Shown: piece after piece, positions 19,898-30,406 of the stretch | How positions within the stretch are numbered: position 1 is the stretch's first letter | Layout of the letters: each line of letters opens with the position of its first letter | Assembly: GCF_002551815.1 (NCBI RefSeq) | Contig: NZ_NVPR01000032.1 | Location: 316,675-364,803 of the forward strand | Length of the DNA stretch: 48,129 bases | Source: Bacillus sp. AFS098217 | GTDB lineage: Bacteria > Bacillota > Bacilli > Bacillales > Bacillaceae_G | Direction: 5' to 3' | Made by a program: the position numbers and the translations under genes | Notes under the pieces: generated by a model | The model's database searches: none | Seen by the model: only the letters and a program-made list of their open reading frames with translations | What the model was told of the DNA's origin: nothing

Positions 19898-20548
19898 ATG
19901 AAAACACGCCAAGATGCATGGACAAGAGAAGACGATCTCCTTTTAGCAGAAACCGTTTTACGGCATATTCGCAGCGGAAGTACTCAGCTGAAAGCATTTG
20001 AGGAAGTTGGCGACAAATTAAACCGTACTTCTGCCGCTTGTGGGTTCCGCTGGAATGCCGAAGTAAGACCAAATTACGAGGATGCTGTACAGCTTGCTAA
20101 GAAGCAAAGAAAAGAGTTAAAACGTTCTGAAGCAAATATAGAAAAAGAACAACTATTAAAGTCGAAACAAAAAGAGAAAATCGTAATTGATGCTGAATTT
20201 TCCGAAGACCTTATTTCTAGTAAACACTCTCTTACAATACAAGATGTCATCTCATTCTTACAAAACTTAAATCAGCATAGTTCCCATCTAACAAATTTAC
20301 AAACTGAAAATAAAGCATTGCAGGTTAAACTCACTTCATTACAAAAGACGAATGATGAACTAGAAATAAAATTAGCAACGTTAACGAAAAAGCAACAAAC
20401 AATCGAAGAAGATTATGCAATGCTTGTTAGAATTATGGACCGTGCACGGAAGCTTGTTTTAGCAAATCATCCAGAAGAACAAATTGCACCTATTTTCAAA
20501 ACAGATCAGAACGGAAATTTAGATATTATTTATACGGCTGAAAATTGA
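19898..20548 (+). CDS. RsfA family transcriptional regulator
   Basis: A 216-residue protein with an N-terminal Myb/SANT-like domain ([20 protein letters not shown] ... [13 protein letters not shown], about 3-57) typical of RsfA, the prespore-specific regulator of SigF-dependent genes in Bacillus. The middle is lysine/glutamate-rich and the segment from about 125 to 175 is a predicted coiled coil (heptad leucines in [20 protein letters not shown]), suggesting dimerisation. The frame is open upstream into rarA, but ATG at 19898 follows TGGAGGT and begins right at the domain. B. cereus group genomes carry several RsfA paralogues, so the exact target genes are unknown. Confidence 0.85.
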   Translation: MKTRQDAWTREDDLLLAETVLRHIRSGSTQLKAFEEVGDKLNRTSAACGFRWNAEVRPNYEDAVQLAKKQRKELKRSEANIEKEQLLKSKQKEKIVIDAEFSEDLISSKHSLTIQDVISFLQNLNQHSSHLTNLQTENKALQVKLTSLQKTNDELEIKLATLTKKQQTIEEDYAMLVRIMDRARKLVLANHPEEQIAPIFKTDQNGNLDIIYTAEN

Positions 20549-20696
20549 AATACGCCCCACCTAGCAAAAAGATACGATTTGAAAGGAGAGATTATCTTTT
20601 CTTTCATTGACAATTTTCGAAATTCCACTCAAAGTTCTCGTATTAATTGTAGGATTTTTTGCAATTAGAAGCTTAAAAAGAAATCACTCATACAAA

Positions 20697-20737
20697 TTAA
20701 AAAGCGTATATCCCCACGGAACATACGCTTTTTTTGT
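20697..20737. terminator. Bidirectional intrinsic terminator between the rsfA-like gene and tcdA
   Basis: AAAGCGTAT (20701-20709) pairs with ATACGCTTT (20723-20731), with a T tract on the plus strand and a shorter one on the minus strand. It begins 5 bases beyond the tcdA stop codon. It also argues against a plus-strand ORF that reads straight through it. Confidence 0.8.
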
Positions 20738-20741
20738 TTCT

Positions 20742-21509
20742 TTATTCTTGTCCTACACGCTTCACTTCTACATGCTTCAAGCGTTCACGTACAACGTGAC
20801 TCGCCATAATTAACCCTGCAACAGATGGTACAAATGCATTTGAGGAAGGTGGTAATTTCGCTTTACGAATTTTTGCATTTTCGTCTGGCACGATTTCTTT
20901 ACGAACCTCTTCGCGAATTACGATTGGGTTTTCATCAGAGAAAACAACTTTCACACCTTTTTTAATACCTTCTTTACGAAGCTTCGTACGAATCACTTTC
21001 GCAATTGGGTCTGTGTGCGTTTTAGAAATATCCGCAATACGGAAACGAGTTGGGTCCATTTTATTTGCTGCACCCATACTTGAGATAATTTTAATTTTAC
21101 GTCGTAAACATTGTTTAATTAAATGAATTTTGAATGTAATTGTATCAGATGCATCCACTACGAAATCTAAACCATACTTAAAGAACTCTTCGTATGTTTC
21201 ATCTGTATAAAACATTTCTAATGCGATAACTTCGCAGTCTGGATTAATATCAGCAATACGCTCTTTCATTAGTTCTACTTTTGAACGACCTACAGTAGAA
21301 AGTAATGCATGGATTTGACGGTTCACATTTGTAATATCGACAACGTCTTTATCAACTAATACAAGGCGTCCTACACCAGAACGCGCTAACGCTTCTGCTG
21401 CAAATGAGCCTACGCCGCCAATTCCTAAAATACCAACTGTACTATTTTTTAATATTTCAAGACCTTCTTTTCCGAAGGCTAATTCATTACGCGAAAATTG
21501 ATGTAACAT
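20742..21509 (-). CDS. tcdA: tRNA threonylcarbamoyladenosine dehydratase TcdA (YrvM)
   Basis: E1-like ThiF-fold enzyme that cyclises t6A37 in ANN-decoding tRNAs to ct6A, using ATP. The 255-residue protein has the nucleotide-binding GIGGVGSFAAEALARSGVG near the N terminus, then LVLVDKDVVDITNVNRQ and DAIDT-like VVDASDTITFK. Usual start: ATG at 21509 (MLHQFSRNELAFG), preceded by AGGAGTG at 9 bases; twelve additional upstream codons are open but unsupported. It is monocistronic, between a convergent plus-strand gene and a divergent peptide transporter. Confidence 0.92.
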   Translation of the reverse strand: MLHQFSRNELAFGKEGLEILKNSTVGILGIGGVGSFAAEALARSGVGRLVLVDKDVVDITNVNRQIHALLSTVGRSKVELMKERIADINPDCEVIALEMFYTDETYEEFFKYGLDFVVDASDTITFKIHLIKQCLRRKIKIISSMGAANKMDPTRFRIADISKTHTDPIAKVIRTKLRKEGIKKGVKVVFSDENPIVIREEVRKEIVPDENAKIRKAKLPPSSNAFVPSVAGLIMASHVVRERLKHVEVKRVGQE

Positions 21510-21736
21510 GCGTTCTACACTCCTATTACAAAAATGGCCTACCATGTATTCTAGCGTTTTTCCGACTATTTGTATAGAAAAAGTTGCAGAATTCCTAAAA
21601 ATAAATATTCCAAAAGCATAAGAAAGAAATCCGAATCGTTCTATGACTAGATGAAGTAAGCTTAAAAATTTGTTTTAAAATCAAAACCCTTAAGTTATAC
21701 TGAAATAATATCTAAATATATTAAGGAGATAACATT

Positions 21737-23230
21737 ATGGATTGGAAAGAAAAAAACGAAATTATTGAGAGTATTCCACAAAAAGGTTTTTTTGGACATC
21801 CTAAAGGTTTATTCACTTTATTCTTTACGGAATTTTGGGAAAGATTTTCTTACTATGGAATGAGGGCCATATTACTTTACTATATGTATTATTCCATTGC
21901 AAAAGGCGGATTAGGGATTGATCAAGCTACTGCCACCTCGATTATGGCGATTTATGGATCCCTATTATATATGTCCAGTATTATTGGTGGTTGGGTCTCC
22001 GATCGTCTACTTGGTTCAAGTAGAACTGTTTTTTGGGGCGGCATTTTAATTATGGTTGGTCACCTTATTCTATCACTGCCAGGTAGTATTACTACTTTAT
22101 TTATATCGATGGTATTTTTAATACTTGGAACAGGATTATTAAAACCAAACATCTCTAGTATTGTTGGAAATTTATATAGTGAATCAGACACACGTCGAGA
22201 CTCCGGGTTTAGCATTTTCTATATGGGCATTAATCTAGGTGCTCTTGTAGCTCCTCTTGTTGTTGGTACATTAGGTCAACAATATAATTTCCATCTTGGT
22301 TTTGGAATTGCGGCAGTTGGTATGATGGTAGGCTTATCAATATTTGTGTTTACGAAAAAGAAGACTCTTGGTTTAGCTGGTACACAAATACCAAACCCTT
22401 TAACAAGTATTGAACGAAAGAAAACACTTAAACAATTTAGCATAAGCATACTTGTTATAGTATTCTTATGTGCTGTTACAATACCCACTGGGTTATTAAC
22501 TATTAATCGTTTTACTTTTTTAATAAGTATCTTAGGAATTATTATTCCTACTTGCTACTTCATTTATATGTACCGTAGTCCAAAAACTACAAAGGTTGAA
22601 CGCTCTCGCCTTCTTGCTTATATACCGTTATTTATTGCAGCTACAATGTTTTGGGCTATACAAGAGCAAGGTGCAATTATTTTAGCTACCTATGCTGATC
22701 AACGGACCCAGTTACAATTTGCTGGCTTCAAAATACAATCTGCATGGTTTCAATCATTGAGTCCTATATTTATAGTAATACTGGCACCATTATTTGCATG
22801 GGTTTGGGTAAAACTTAATACACGCCAACCTTCTACTACAAATAAATTTGCTATCGGATTACTTTTTGCTGGATTATCATTCTTGATTATGATTATTCCT
22901 GCTTATATTAACGGTACAGATTCTCTAGTAAGTCCTATCTGGTTAGTTCTTAGCTTTTTGTTAATAGTAATTGGGGAAGTTTGTTTATCACCTGCAGGAT
23001 TATCAATAACAACAAAATTAGCTCCAGCTGCGTTTTCAGCACAAACAATAAGTTTATGGTTTTTATCTACTGCATCCGCACAAGCTATAAATGCACAGGT
23101 TGTAAAACTATACAATCCTGCAACAGAAATTATTTACTTTGGAGTTATTGGAGCTATATCTATCGTATTAAGTATAATATTATTTATGCTATCAACAAAA
23201 ATTCAAAGCTTCATGAAAGGGCTCCACTAA
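21737..23230 (+). CDS. dtpT: Proton-dependent oligopeptide (POT/PTR2) transporter, DtpT-like
   Basis: Di/tripeptide:proton symporter of the POT family in the major facilitator superfamily. The 497-residue protein has 12-14 membrane helices. The family's proton-coupling motif ExxERFxYYG is intact (E32, E35, R36, F37, Y39, Y40, G41), and the PTR2 signature FSIFYMGINLGALVAPLVVG is present. AAGGAGAT precedes the ATG. It stands alone, opposite in direction to tcdA and aspS, with a strong terminator downstream. Base composition is somewhat more AT-rich than that of the flanking housekeeping genes, so it may be a lineage-specific insertion at the tcdA-aspS junction. Confidence 0.92.
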   Translation: MDWKEKNEIIESIPQKGFFGHPKGLFTLFFTEFWERFSYYGMRAILLYYMYYSIAKGGLGIDQATATSIMAIYGSLLYMSSIIGGWVSDRLLGSSRTVFWGGILIMVGHLILSLPGSITTLFISMVFLILGTGLLKPNISSIVGNLYSESDTRRDSGFSIFYMGINLGALVAPLVVGTLGQQYNFHLGFGIAAVGMMVGLSIFVFTKKKTLGLAGTQIPNPLTSIERKKTLKQFSISILVIVFLCAVTIPTGLLTINRFTFLISILGIIIPTCYFIYMYRSPKTTKVERSRLLAYIPLFIAATMFWAIQEQGAIILATYADQRTQLQFAGFKIQSAWFQSLSPIFIVILAPLFAWVWVKLNTRQPSTTNKFAIGLLFAGLSFLIMIIPAYINGTDSLVSPIWLVLSFLLIVIGEVCLSPAGLSITTKLAPAAFSAQTISLWFLSTASAQAINAQVVKLYNPATEIIYFGVIGAISIVLSIILFMLSTKIQSFMKGLH

Positions 23231-23250
23231 TATCCATTTGATCAAAACGA

Positions 23251-23277
23251 AAAGCTGGTATTGCACCAGCTTTTTTA
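23251..23277 (+). terminator. Intrinsic terminator of the peptide transporter gene
   Basis: AAAGCTGGT (23251-23259) pairs with ACCAGCTTT (23265-23273), followed by a T tract, 20 bases after the stop codon. Confidence 0.88.
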
Positions 23278-23329
23278 TTTTTACCTTTGTAAACTTACTA
23301 TATACCATGAAATTTAAAAACACTACCCT

Positions 23330-23370
23330 AAAAAAGAAGCCTAGATGGCTTTAGTATAACCATCTAGGCT
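23330..23370 (-). terminator. Intrinsic terminator of hisS-aspS
   Basis: A perfect 11-bp stem AGCCTAGATGG/CCATCTAGGCT (23338-23348 with 23360-23370) is followed on the minus strand by TCTTTTTT. It starts 6 bases after the aspS stop. Confidence 0.9.
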
Positions 23371-23376
23371 CCGTTC

Positions 23377-25152
23377 TTACTTCTCTTCTTTCACGTTTAA
23401 CTGTAAGTTAAGTTCTTCAAGCTGCGCTCCTGCAACTGGGCTTGGCGCATCTGTTAATAAACAGCTTGCACTTGCCGTTTTAGGAAATGCGATTGTATCG
23501 CGAAGGTTTGTACGACCTGCAAGTAACATTACAAGACGGTCTAAACCTAATGCAATTCCGCCGTGTGGTGGTGTACCATATTCGAACGCTTCTAATAAGA
23601 ATCCGAATTGCTCTTGTGCTTCTTCTTGTGAGAATCCAAGTGCTTTGAACATTTTTTCTTGTACATCACGCTCATAAATACGAAGTGAGCCACCGCCAAG
23701 CTCATAACCGTTTAATACAAGATCGTATGCTTGTGCACGCGCTTTTTCTGGTGCTGTTTCTAATAACTCAACATCTTCACGGAACGGCATTGTGAATGGA
23801 TGGTGCGCTGCGAAGTAACGATCAGCATCTTCATCGTACTCAAGAAGTGGCCAGTCAGTTACCCATAAGAAGTTAAATTTGCTTTCATCAATTAATTCAA
23901 GCTCTTTCCCTAATCGTAAACGAAGTGCACCTAAGCTATCTGCAACGACACTCTTCTTATCCGCAACGAATAGTAATAAGTCTCCAGCAGCCCCATCTAA
24001 TGTATTCATTAGTACATTTGCATCTTCTTCGCCGAAGAATTTCGCAATCGGTCCTTTTAAGCCATCTTCTTCAACTTTTAACCAAGCCAAACCTTTTGCT
24101 CCGTATACTTTTACGAATTCAGTTAATGCGTCGATGTCTTTACGAGAATATTTACCTGCCGCACCTTTTGCATTAATTGCTTTTACTTGTCCACCGCTCT
24201 CTACAGCGCTTGTAAATACTTTGAATCCACATCCTGCTGCGAATTCAGATAGGTCAGTAAGCTCCATCGCAAAGCGCGTATCTGGCTTATCAGAACCGTA
24301 GCGAGCCATTGCATCAGCGTATGTCATACGAGGGAATGGTGCGTTAATTTCTACACCTTTCGCATCCTTCATAACTTTCGTCATCATGCGCTCCATCATA
24401 TCTAAAATTTCTTCTTGTGTTAAGAATGAAGCCTCAATGTCGATTTGTGTGAATTCTGGTTGACGGTCTGCACGTAAATCTTCATCACGGAAACAACGTG
24501 CTACTTGATAGTAACGCTCAAATCCACCGACCATAAGAAGCTGTTTAAATAGCTGCGGGGATTGAGGCAATGCATAAAATTCACCGTCGTGCACACGGCT
24601 TGGTACTAAATAGTCACGTGCGCCTTCTGGTGTGCTCTTCGTTAAAATTGGTGTTTCAACCTCTAAGAACTCTTCTGAATCTAAGAAGTTACGAATTGTT
24701 TTTGTTACGTCGTGACGCATTTTAAATGTGTTGTACATAACAGGACGACGTAAATCTAAATAACGATATTTTAAACGAACATCTTCTGATGCATCTGTAT
24801 CATCAGCAATAATAATTGGCGTTGTTTTCGCTGCATTTAATACATTTACTTTCGTTGCCTGTACTTCAATGCGGCCAGTTGCCATATTATCGTTAATCGC
24901 ACCTTCTGCACGTTCAACAACTGTACCTTCTACGTGTAACACGTATTCACTACGAATTGTTTCTGCTACTTCTAGTGCTTCTTTTGATGTTTCTGGGTTA
25001 AATACAACTTGCACGATACCTGTACGGTCACGTAAATCGATGAAAATTAGTCCACCTAAGTCACGGCGTTTTTGTACCCAACCTTTTAATTGAACTGTTT
25101 GTCCAGCTGCTTCTACTGTTACTTTTCCACACGCATGTGTTCTTTCAGCCAT
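23377..25152 (-). CDS. aspS: Aspartate-tRNA ligase
   Basis: Charges tRNA-Asp; class IIb synthetase of 591 residues, the bacterial-type length with the GAD insertion domain (about 290-420). Order: N-terminal OB-fold ([20 protein letters not shown]), motif 2 region ([20 protein letters not shown]), GAD domain, and motif 3 [20 protein letters not shown]. The ATG follows AGGGGG. hisS lies 12 bases upstream on the same strand, so both enzymes come from one T-box-controlled mRNA. Whether the enzyme discriminates tRNA-Asp from tRNA-Asn is not decided here. Confidence 0.97.
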   Translation of the reverse strand: MAERTHACGKVTVEAAGQTVQLKGWVQKRRDLGGLIFIDLRDRTGIVQVVFNPETSKEALEVAETIRSEYVLHVEGTVVERAEGAINDNMATGRIEVQATKVNVLNAAKTTPIIIADDTDASEDVRLKYRYLDLRRPVMYNTFKMRHDVTKTIRNFLDSEEFLEVETPILTKSTPEGARDYLVPSRVHDGEFYALPQSPQLFKQLLMVGGFERYYQVARCFRDEDLRADRQPEFTQIDIEASFLTQEEILDMMERMMTKVMKDAKGVEINAPFPRMTYADAMARYGSDKPDTRFAMELTDLSEFAAGCGFKVFTSAVESGGQVKAINAKGAAGKYSRKDIDALTEFVKVYGAKGLAWLKVEEDGLKGPIAKFFGEEDANVLMNTLDGAAGDLLLFVADKKSVVADSLGALRLRLGKELELIDESKFNFLWVTDWPLLEYDEDADRYFAAHHPFTMPFREDVELLETAPEKARAQAYDLVLNGYELGGGSLRIYERDVQEKMFKALGFSQEEAQEQFGFLLEAFEYGTPPHGGIALGLDRLVMLLAGRTNLRDTIAFPKTASASCLLTDAPSPVAGAQLEELNLQLNVKEEK

Positions 25153-25164
25153 TGTTAGTTCCCC

Positions 25165-26436
25165 CTATATTAATTTCTCTGCTACATATGAAGCAAATAC
25201 ATCTAATGCTACTTCCTCTTGCTCACCTGTTGCCATATCTTTTAAGTTAATGATGCCTTTATCTAACTCATCTTCACCTAATACAGCTACATATTTTGCC
25301 TTTAGACGATCTGCGGATTTAAATTGTGCTTTCATTTTGCGATCTAAATAATCTTTTTCAACTGATAATCCAGCTTTGCGAAGATCAAACGCAACTTTTG
25401 CAGCATGATCTTTCGCTTTGTCACCAAGTGCTACAATATAGCAATCAATGTTATGCTCAATTGGTAACTCAATATTTTCAGCTTTTAGTGCCATGATTAA
25501 ACGCTCGATACTCATCGCAAAACCGATACCAGGCATTTCTGGACCACCGATTTCTTGTACAAGTCCGTTATAACGACCGCCACCACTTAATGTTGTGATT
25601 GCACCGAAACCTTCTGCTTCACTCATAATTTCAAAAACAGTGTGCTGGTAGTAGTCTAAACCACGTACTAAATTTGGATCCTTTTCAAATGGAACGCCCA
25701 TCATCGTTAATAACTCTTGTACTTTTTCGTAGTATACTGCTGAGTCTTCGTTTAAGTACTCTGTAATAGATGGTGCTGTGCTCATTAATTCATGATCACG
25801 ATCTTTTTTACAGTCTAAAATACGAAGTGGGTTCTTTTCTAAACGAGATTGACAGTCAGAGCAGAACTCGCCAATGCGAGGCTCAAAGTGAGCGATTAGT
25901 GCATCACGATGCGCTTGACGGCTCGCTGCATCACCTAAGCTGTTCAGTACAACTTTAATATTTTTTAAGCCCATGCCACGGTAAAATTCCACAGCAAGTG
26001 CAATTACTTCTGCATCAATTGCTGGATCATTACTACCGATCGCTTCAATACCGAATTGCACAAACTGACGATAACGACCTGCTTGTGGTCTTTCGTAACG
26101 GAACATTTGACCGATATAGTATAGTTTCGTCGGCTGCGTTGCATCACCGAACATTTTATTTTCAACATAAGAACGTACAACAGGTGCTGTACCTTCTGGA
26201 CGCAGTGTTAAGTTACGCTCACCTCGATCCTGGAATGAGTACATTTCTTTTTGAACGATATCCGTTGTATCACCAACACCGCGTAAAAATAGCTCTGTGT
26301 GTTCAAAAATTGGTGTGCGAATTTCTTTATAGTTGTAACGACGGCAAATTTCGCGTGCTTGCCCTTCAATATACTGCCATAACTCAACACTACCTGGAAG
26401 AATATCTTGCGTTCCGCGTGGAATTTGAATAGACAT
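25165..26436 (-). CDS. hisS: Histidine-tRNA ligase
   Basis: Charges tRNA-His; class IIa synthetase of 423 residues. Visible motifs are motif 2 ([17 protein letters not shown]), the histidine-specific [15 protein letters not shown] and [14 protein letters not shown], and the C-terminal anticodon-binding domain (about 325-423). The start [15 protein letters not shown] is standard, with GAGGAGG 8 bases before it. It is the first gene of hisS-aspS, behind a T-box leader and a consensus promoter. Confidence 0.97.
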   Translation of the reverse strand: MSIQIPRGTQDILPGSVELWQYIEGQAREICRRYNYKEIRTPIFEHTELFLRGVGDTTDIVQKEMYSFQDRGERNLTLRPEGTAPVVRSYVENKMFGDATQPTKLYYIGQMFRYERPQAGRYRQFVQFGIEAIGSNDPAIDAEVIALAVEFYRGMGLKNIKVVLNSLGDAASRQAHRDALIAHFEPRIGEFCSDCQSRLEKNPLRILDCKKDRDHELMSTAPSITEYLNEDSAVYYEKVQELLTMMGVPFEKDPNLVRGLDYYQHTVFEIMSEAEGFGAITTLSGGGRYNGLVQEIGGPEMPGIGFAMSIERLIMALKAENIELPIEHNIDCYIVALGDKAKDHAAKVAFDLRKAGLSVEKDYLDRKMKAQFKSADRLKAKYVAVLGEDELDKGIINLKDMATGEQEEVALDVFASYVAEKLI

Positions 26437-26476
26437 ATTCAGTTCCTCCTCAAATTATTTTAATCTTAATAAAAAT

Positions 26477-26752
26477 AAAAAAACTCCCGCCTCTACTGAT
26501 TATCCAGTAGGGACGAGAGTATTATACCCGTGGTGCCACCCTAATTTGAAGCACATATGCTTCCACTTTTTTAATAACGCTTAAATTTGCGTTCAATCTC
26601 TACTAAGCATATAAGCCTTTCAAGTTGAAACCTACAGAGTGTCCTTCAATCAGTCATCATGTAGAAATGTTTTCAGCCTTAGACATTTCTTCTCTTTCCA
26701 TGTGTGTCTCATTTACTCTTCTCTATCATCGGTTCTCTTCATATGTAAATAT
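26477..26752 (-). promoter_or_regulatory. T-box riboswitch leader of hisS-aspS
   Basis: The T-box sequence AGGGTGGCACCACG is at 26529-26542. It is followed by a terminator with 16-base arms (26483-26498 with 26505-26520) and a T-rich tract to 26477. The upstream stem I region contains GAAGGACACTC, in which GAC (Asp) and CAC (His) overlap within GACAC (26639-26643). Uncharged tRNA should stabilise the antiterminator and let transcription reach hisS and aspS. Identity of the specifier is inferred from position and operon content. Confidence 0.9.
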
Positions 26753-26758
26753 AAAATT

Positions 26759-26787
26759 ACTATACGTTTGTTCACAGCGATTGTCAA
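26759..26787 (-). promoter_or_regulatory. SigA-type promoter of hisS-aspS
   Basis: TTGACA (26782-26787) and TATAGT (26759-26764) are spaced by 17 bases. The -35 box lies just after the stop codon of the small gene upstream. Confidence 0.87.
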
Positions 26788-26792
26788 GTGCC

Positions 26793-26969
26793 CTAGGAGC
26801 GTTCCATCTGCTTCTTTAAACGTTTTACATCTTGTAATGAAATACCAAATTCAGAAGCAAGCTCCATCGAAGTATTGTTTTGTTCTTTTGCAATAAACTC
26901 ATGAAAATTCACATTAAATAATTGATTGGCACCGTTCATAACAGAGTGCCCTTTTTCGTTCATGCGCAT
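26793..26969 (-). CDS. Small helix-turn-helix-like protein (YrzK position)
   Basis: A 58-residue protein beginning MRMNEKGHSVMNGANQLF. The C-terminal half (MELASEFGISLQDVKRLKKQ) looks like one helix-turn-helix unit, similar to the first helices of sigma or repressor DNA-binding domains but too short to be a full regulator. The frame opens with a TTG at 26990, yet GTGAGGG lies after that codon and points to ATG at 26969. It occupies the position of B. subtilis yrzK, between hisS and the dtd-relA cluster. Function is unknown. Confidence 0.7.
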   Translation of the reverse strand: MRMNEKGHSVMNGANQLFNVNFHEFIAKEQNNTSMELASEFGISLQDVKRLKKQMERS

Positions 26970-27058
26970 ACGTATATCCCTCACATTCAATATGGATGTT
27001 TTTACTTCTATTGTTCCATATTGATAAGGTAGTTATACACAGATACAAGGCTAGAAAA

Positions 27059-27391
27059 CTACTGGTCCCAAATGAACATAAGAATACGGTTCATAATAAT
27101 AACAACTGCTAATACACTTGCAAGAGTGTAGTGCCTTAAATGATATAACGCCATAACACCTAATCCAAAAACGAGAATTTCTAACAATACATGTAAGGTT
27201 CCTTGTACCTCCCATTCTGCATTAGGCGCTCCGAATAACCCCCATATAACAGCAACAATAACTGGAAGTGTGATGGCAAGTGTAATTTTCATAGCCGGTA
27301 TTTTCCCTACACGAAATCCCCAGTATCCAATAATCCCAAGAATACATAACTCTAATACGAAACGCAGGGCTATATTCAATTCTTGAAACAT
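27059..27391 (-). CDS. YrdB family membrane protein (DUF2568)
   Basis: A 110-residue hydrophobic protein with four predicted membrane helices (about 6-24, 34-52, 65-85 and 88-107) and few charged residues. The pattern LRFVLELCILGIIGYWGF followed by WGLFGAPNAEW is typical of the YrdB/DUF2568 family, whose function is not known. A TAGGAGG site precedes the ATG. It stands between the small HTH-like gene and the terminator of dtd on the same strand and so is probably transcribed alone. Confidence 0.82.
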   Translation of the reverse strand: MFQELNIALRFVLELCILGIIGYWGFRVGKIPAMKITLAITLPVIVAVIWGLFGAPNAEWEVQGTLHVLLEILVFGLGVMALYHLRHYTLASVLAVVIIMNRILMFIWDQ

Positions 27392-27507
27392 AATAAATTG
27401 GCCTCCTATTTCAGATTCCCCTTCCCTTCAGTTCCCTTTTTATATTTTCATTATTTTCAGTACAATTATATTACAAATTAACAAAATATACCTTTTATAA
27501 GACTTAT

Positions 27508-27538
27508 AAAAAAAGAGAGGATCTCATAATCCTCTCTT
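27508..27538 (-). terminator. Intrinsic terminator after dtd
   Basis: AAGAGAGGA and TCCTCTCTT pair (27513-27521 with 27530-27538), followed on the minus strand by seven T residues, 10 bases after the dtd stop codon. Confidence 0.88.
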
Positions 27539-27547
27539 CCACCACTA

Positions 27548-27988
27548 TTATTTACTTTCTAAAATTAAGGTCACCGGACCATCGTTGATTAAAGAAACAT
27601 CCATCATTGCTCCGAATTGTCCCGTTTCTACGTGCAGTCCTTGTCTACGAAGTTCTTCATTGAAGAAATCATACAAACGCTCTGCGTAGTCTGGTTTCGC
27701 AGCATCCATAAAGTTCGGGCGTCTCCCTTTACGGCAATCTCCGTATAATGTAAATTGCGAAATAGAAAGAACTTGTCCCTTCATATCCAGTACAGAATGG
27801 TTCATCTTTCCATTCTCATCTTCAAAAATACGTAAATTTGCAACTTTTTCAGCAATGTACGTTGCATCTTTTTCTGTATCTTCATGCGTAATGCCAACTA
27901 GCAATGTTAAACCGAACGGAATTTGTCCTACAATCTCGCCATCTATTGTAACAGACGCTTCCTTTGATCGTTGCAAGACAACTCTCAT
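27548..27988 (-). CDS. dtd: D-aminoacyl-tRNA deacylase
   Basis: Hydrolyses D-aminoacyl-tRNAs and glycyl-tRNA-Ala, recycling mischarged tRNA. The 146-residue dimeric DTD has both signature motifs, [12 protein letters not shown] (about 77-88) and the cross-subunit [10 protein letters not shown] with the Gly-cisPro dipeptide near the C terminus. TAGGGAG precedes the ATG. The gene follows relA by 17 bases, the same relA-dtd pair seen in B. subtilis. Confidence 0.95.
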   Translation of the reverse strand: MRVVLQRSKEASVTIDGEIVGQIPFGLTLLVGITHEDTEKDATYIAEKVANLRIFEDENGKMNHSVLDMKGQVLSISQFTLYGDCRKGRRPNFMDAAKPDYAERLYDFFNEELRRQGLHVETGQFGAMMDVSLINDGPVTLILESK

Positions 27989-28005
27989 ATCTTATACACT
28001 CCCTA

Positions 28006-30192
28006 TTAATGCATCATGCGGCGTACGGCATAAATTTCTGGAACTCGCTTAATGCGTTCTACCACTTTCTTCAAATGGTGTAAATTGCGAATGGAGATAG
28101 ACATATTAATCGTCGCCATTTTATTGCGGTCACTTCTACCTGAAACAGCTGAAATATACGTTTTCGTTTCTGTAACAGCTTGCAAAACTTCATTCAATAA
28201 ACCACGGCGATCGTATCCAGAGATTTCAATATCAACATTGTATTCAATCTCTTTTTCTGTGCTACCTTCCCACTCTACTTCTAATAAACGCTCCTTAGCT
28301 TCTTCTGTATGCACATTGACGCAGTCACGACGGTGAATAGATACACCGCGTCCTTTCGTAATGTATCCAATAATATCATCACCTGGAACTGGGTTACAGC
28401 ATTTTGATAAGCGAATTAACAAATTATCAGCACCGCTCACTTTTACACCAGAGTCCCATTTCCGGATTTTCATTGGTTTACGAACTTCTTTCACTTCTAC
28501 AATATCTTGTTCTTCTTCACGCTGCTTGCGGAACTTGTCCGTTAGACGCGTTACAATTTGTGCAGCCGTAATACCGTTATATCCAACTGCGGCAAACATA
28601 TCTTCTTCGTTTGCAAAATTGTATTTCTCAGCCACTCGTTTTAAATTATCAGTTGCTAATACTTCTTTCATCTCATATTCTAAACTTCGCACTTCTTTCT
28701 CAACAAGTTCACGGCCTTTTTCAATATTCTCATCTCGGCGTTGCTTTTTGAAAAATTGACGAATTTTATTCTTTGCATGAGAGGTTTGAGCAAGTTTTAC
28801 CCAATCCTGACTTGGTCCGTATGAATGTTTAGATGTTAAAATCTCAATGATATCACCTGTTTTTAATTTGTAATCAAGCGTCACCATTTTGCCATTCACT
28901 TTTGCACCAATCGTTTTGTTTCCAATTTCCGAATGGACGCGGTATGCAAAATCAATCGGTACAGAACCAAGTGGTAATTCCATGACATCTCCTTTTGGCG
29001 TAAAGACAAATACCATATCAGAGAATAAATCAATTTTTAATGACTCCATAAATTCTTCTGCATTAGAAGCTTCATTTTGCCATTCTAATATTTGACGGAA
29101 CCATGTTAATTTCTTCTCTAATGTACCTGTTGTTTCTGCTGCTTTTCCTTCTTTATAAGCCCAGTGCGCTGCAATCCCGAATTCTGCGATTTCGTGCATT
29201 TCTTTCGTACGAATTTGCACTTCAAGCGGATCGCCCTTTGGCCCAATTACTGTTGTATGAAGCGATTGATATAGATTTGCTTTTGGCATCGCAATATAAT
29301 CTTTAAAACGACCTGGCATTGGTTTCCAGCACGTATGAATAATTCCTAACACCGCATAACAATCTTTAATGCTATTCACAACAACACGCACAGCTAACAA
29401 ATCATAAATTTCATTAAATTGTTTATTTTGAAGCGCCATTTTACGATAAATACTATAAATATGTTTCGGTCTTCCTGAAATATCAGGTTGAATGGACACT
29501 TCTTTTAATTTCTCACGAATGCCCGTCATTACTTCGTCTAAATATTCTTCACGCTCCGCACGTTTTCGCTTCATTAAATTAACAATACGATAATATTGCT
29601 GCGGATTTAAATAACGAAGTGATGTATCCTCTAGCTCCCATTTAATAGTATTAATTCCGAGTCTATGAGCTAAAGGCGCAAAAATCTCTAACGTTTCATT
29701 TGCAATACGGCGCTGCTTTTCTTGAGGCAAATGCTTAAGCGTACGCATGTTATGAAGACGATCGGCTAGTTTAATTAAAATAACCCGAATATCCTGAGCC
29801 ATTGCAATAAACATTTTGCGATGGTTTTCTGCTTGCTGCTGTTCATGAGACTTGTATTTAATTTTCCCAAGCTTTGTAACCCCATCAACAAGCATAGCAA
29901 TTTCTTTATTAAATTCCCGTTCAATATCTTCTAGTGTAACTTCGGTATCTTCTACTACATCATGCAAAAAACCTGCTGACACTGTAGATGGATCCATGTG
30001 TAAATCAACTAAAATACCTGCAACTTGAATCGGATGAATAATATATGGTTCGCCCGATTTTCTATACTGTTCACTATGTGCATCACGTGCATATTCATAG
30101 GCACGTGCCACCAACTCAATATCATCATCCGCTAAATATTGTCCCGCTTTCTCGAGTACCTGTTCAGCTGTTAGTACTTGCTCATTTGCCAT
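28006..30192 (-). CDS. relA: Bifunctional (p)ppGpp synthetase/hydrolase RelA (Rsh)
   Basis: Long RSH enzyme that makes and degrades the stringent-response alarmone. The 728-residue protein has the HD hydrolase domain with H53 and the HD pair 77-78 ([10 protein letters not shown]), the synthetase domain (ADRLHNMRT before it; [13 protein letters not shown] within it), a TGS domain (about 390-450, [12 protein letters not shown]), the conserved-cysteine ZFD ([12 protein letters not shown]), and a C-terminal ACT domain. The hydrolase motif is intact, so it is bifunctional. AAGGTGATT precedes the ATG. It lies upstream of dtd and downstream of apt. Confidence 0.97.
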   Translation of the reverse strand: MANEQVLTAEQVLEKAGQYLADDDIELVARAYEYARDAHSEQYRKSGEPYIIHPIQVAGILVDLHMDPSTVSAGFLHDVVEDTEVTLEDIEREFNKEIAMLVDGVTKLGKIKYKSHEQQQAENHRKMFIAMAQDIRVILIKLADRLHNMRTLKHLPQEKQRRIANETLEIFAPLAHRLGINTIKWELEDTSLRYLNPQQYYRIVNLMKRKRAEREEYLDEVMTGIREKLKEVSIQPDISGRPKHIYSIYRKMALQNKQFNEIYDLLAVRVVVNSIKDCYAVLGIIHTCWKPMPGRFKDYIAMPKANLYQSLHTTVIGPKGDPLEVQIRTKEMHEIAEFGIAAHWAYKEGKAAETTGTLEKKLTWFRQILEWQNEASNAEEFMESLKIDLFSDMVFVFTPKGDVMELPLGSVPIDFAYRVHSEIGNKTIGAKVNGKMVTLDYKLKTGDIIEILTSKHSYGPSQDWVKLAQTSHAKNKIRQFFKKQRRDENIEKGRELVEKEVRSLEYEMKEVLATDNLKRVAEKYNFANEEDMFAAVGYNGITAAQIVTRLTDKFRKQREEEQDIVEVKEVRKPMKIRKWDSGVKVSGADNLLIRLSKCCNPVPGDDIIGYITKGRGVSIHRRDCVNVHTEEAKERLLEVEWEGSTEKEIEYNVDIEISGYDRRGLLNEVLQAVTETKTYISAVSGRSDRNKMATINMSISIRNLHHLKKVVERIKRVPEIYAVRRMMH

Positions 30193-30335
30193 CGAATCAC
30201 CTTTTATTAAAAATTAATACTGTTTCCTTATTAATTAGAATAATTTTTATTCTATCATTATAACCTAATGATTGTGAATTGTGAAAAGGAAAAGATTTTA
30301 CAGATATTTCACCATGATTTTTCATACAATTATAC

Positions 30336-30377
30336 AAAAGTACCCGCTCCTCTCTAAGAGATTCACGGGTACTTTTT
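30336..30377. terminator. Terminator-like hairpin between apt and relA
   Basis: AAAAGTACCCG (30336-30346) pairs with CGGGTACTTTT (30366-30376). The minus-strand T tract is short (four T), while the plus strand has a longer one. It lies 30 bases after the apt stop and may terminate or attenuate transcription into relA. Confidence 0.6.
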
Positions 30378-30406
30378 CTATCACCGTAGTTTTACCTATA
30401 TAATAA

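Noticed and set aside
20607-20813. Plus-strand ORF with a hydrophobic N terminus after the RsfA-like gene
   Set aside because: It starts at TTG with the only GGAG about 20 bases away, and reads straight through the bidirectional terminator and into the antisense of tcdA. A truncated real peptide cannot be excluded, but nothing supports it.
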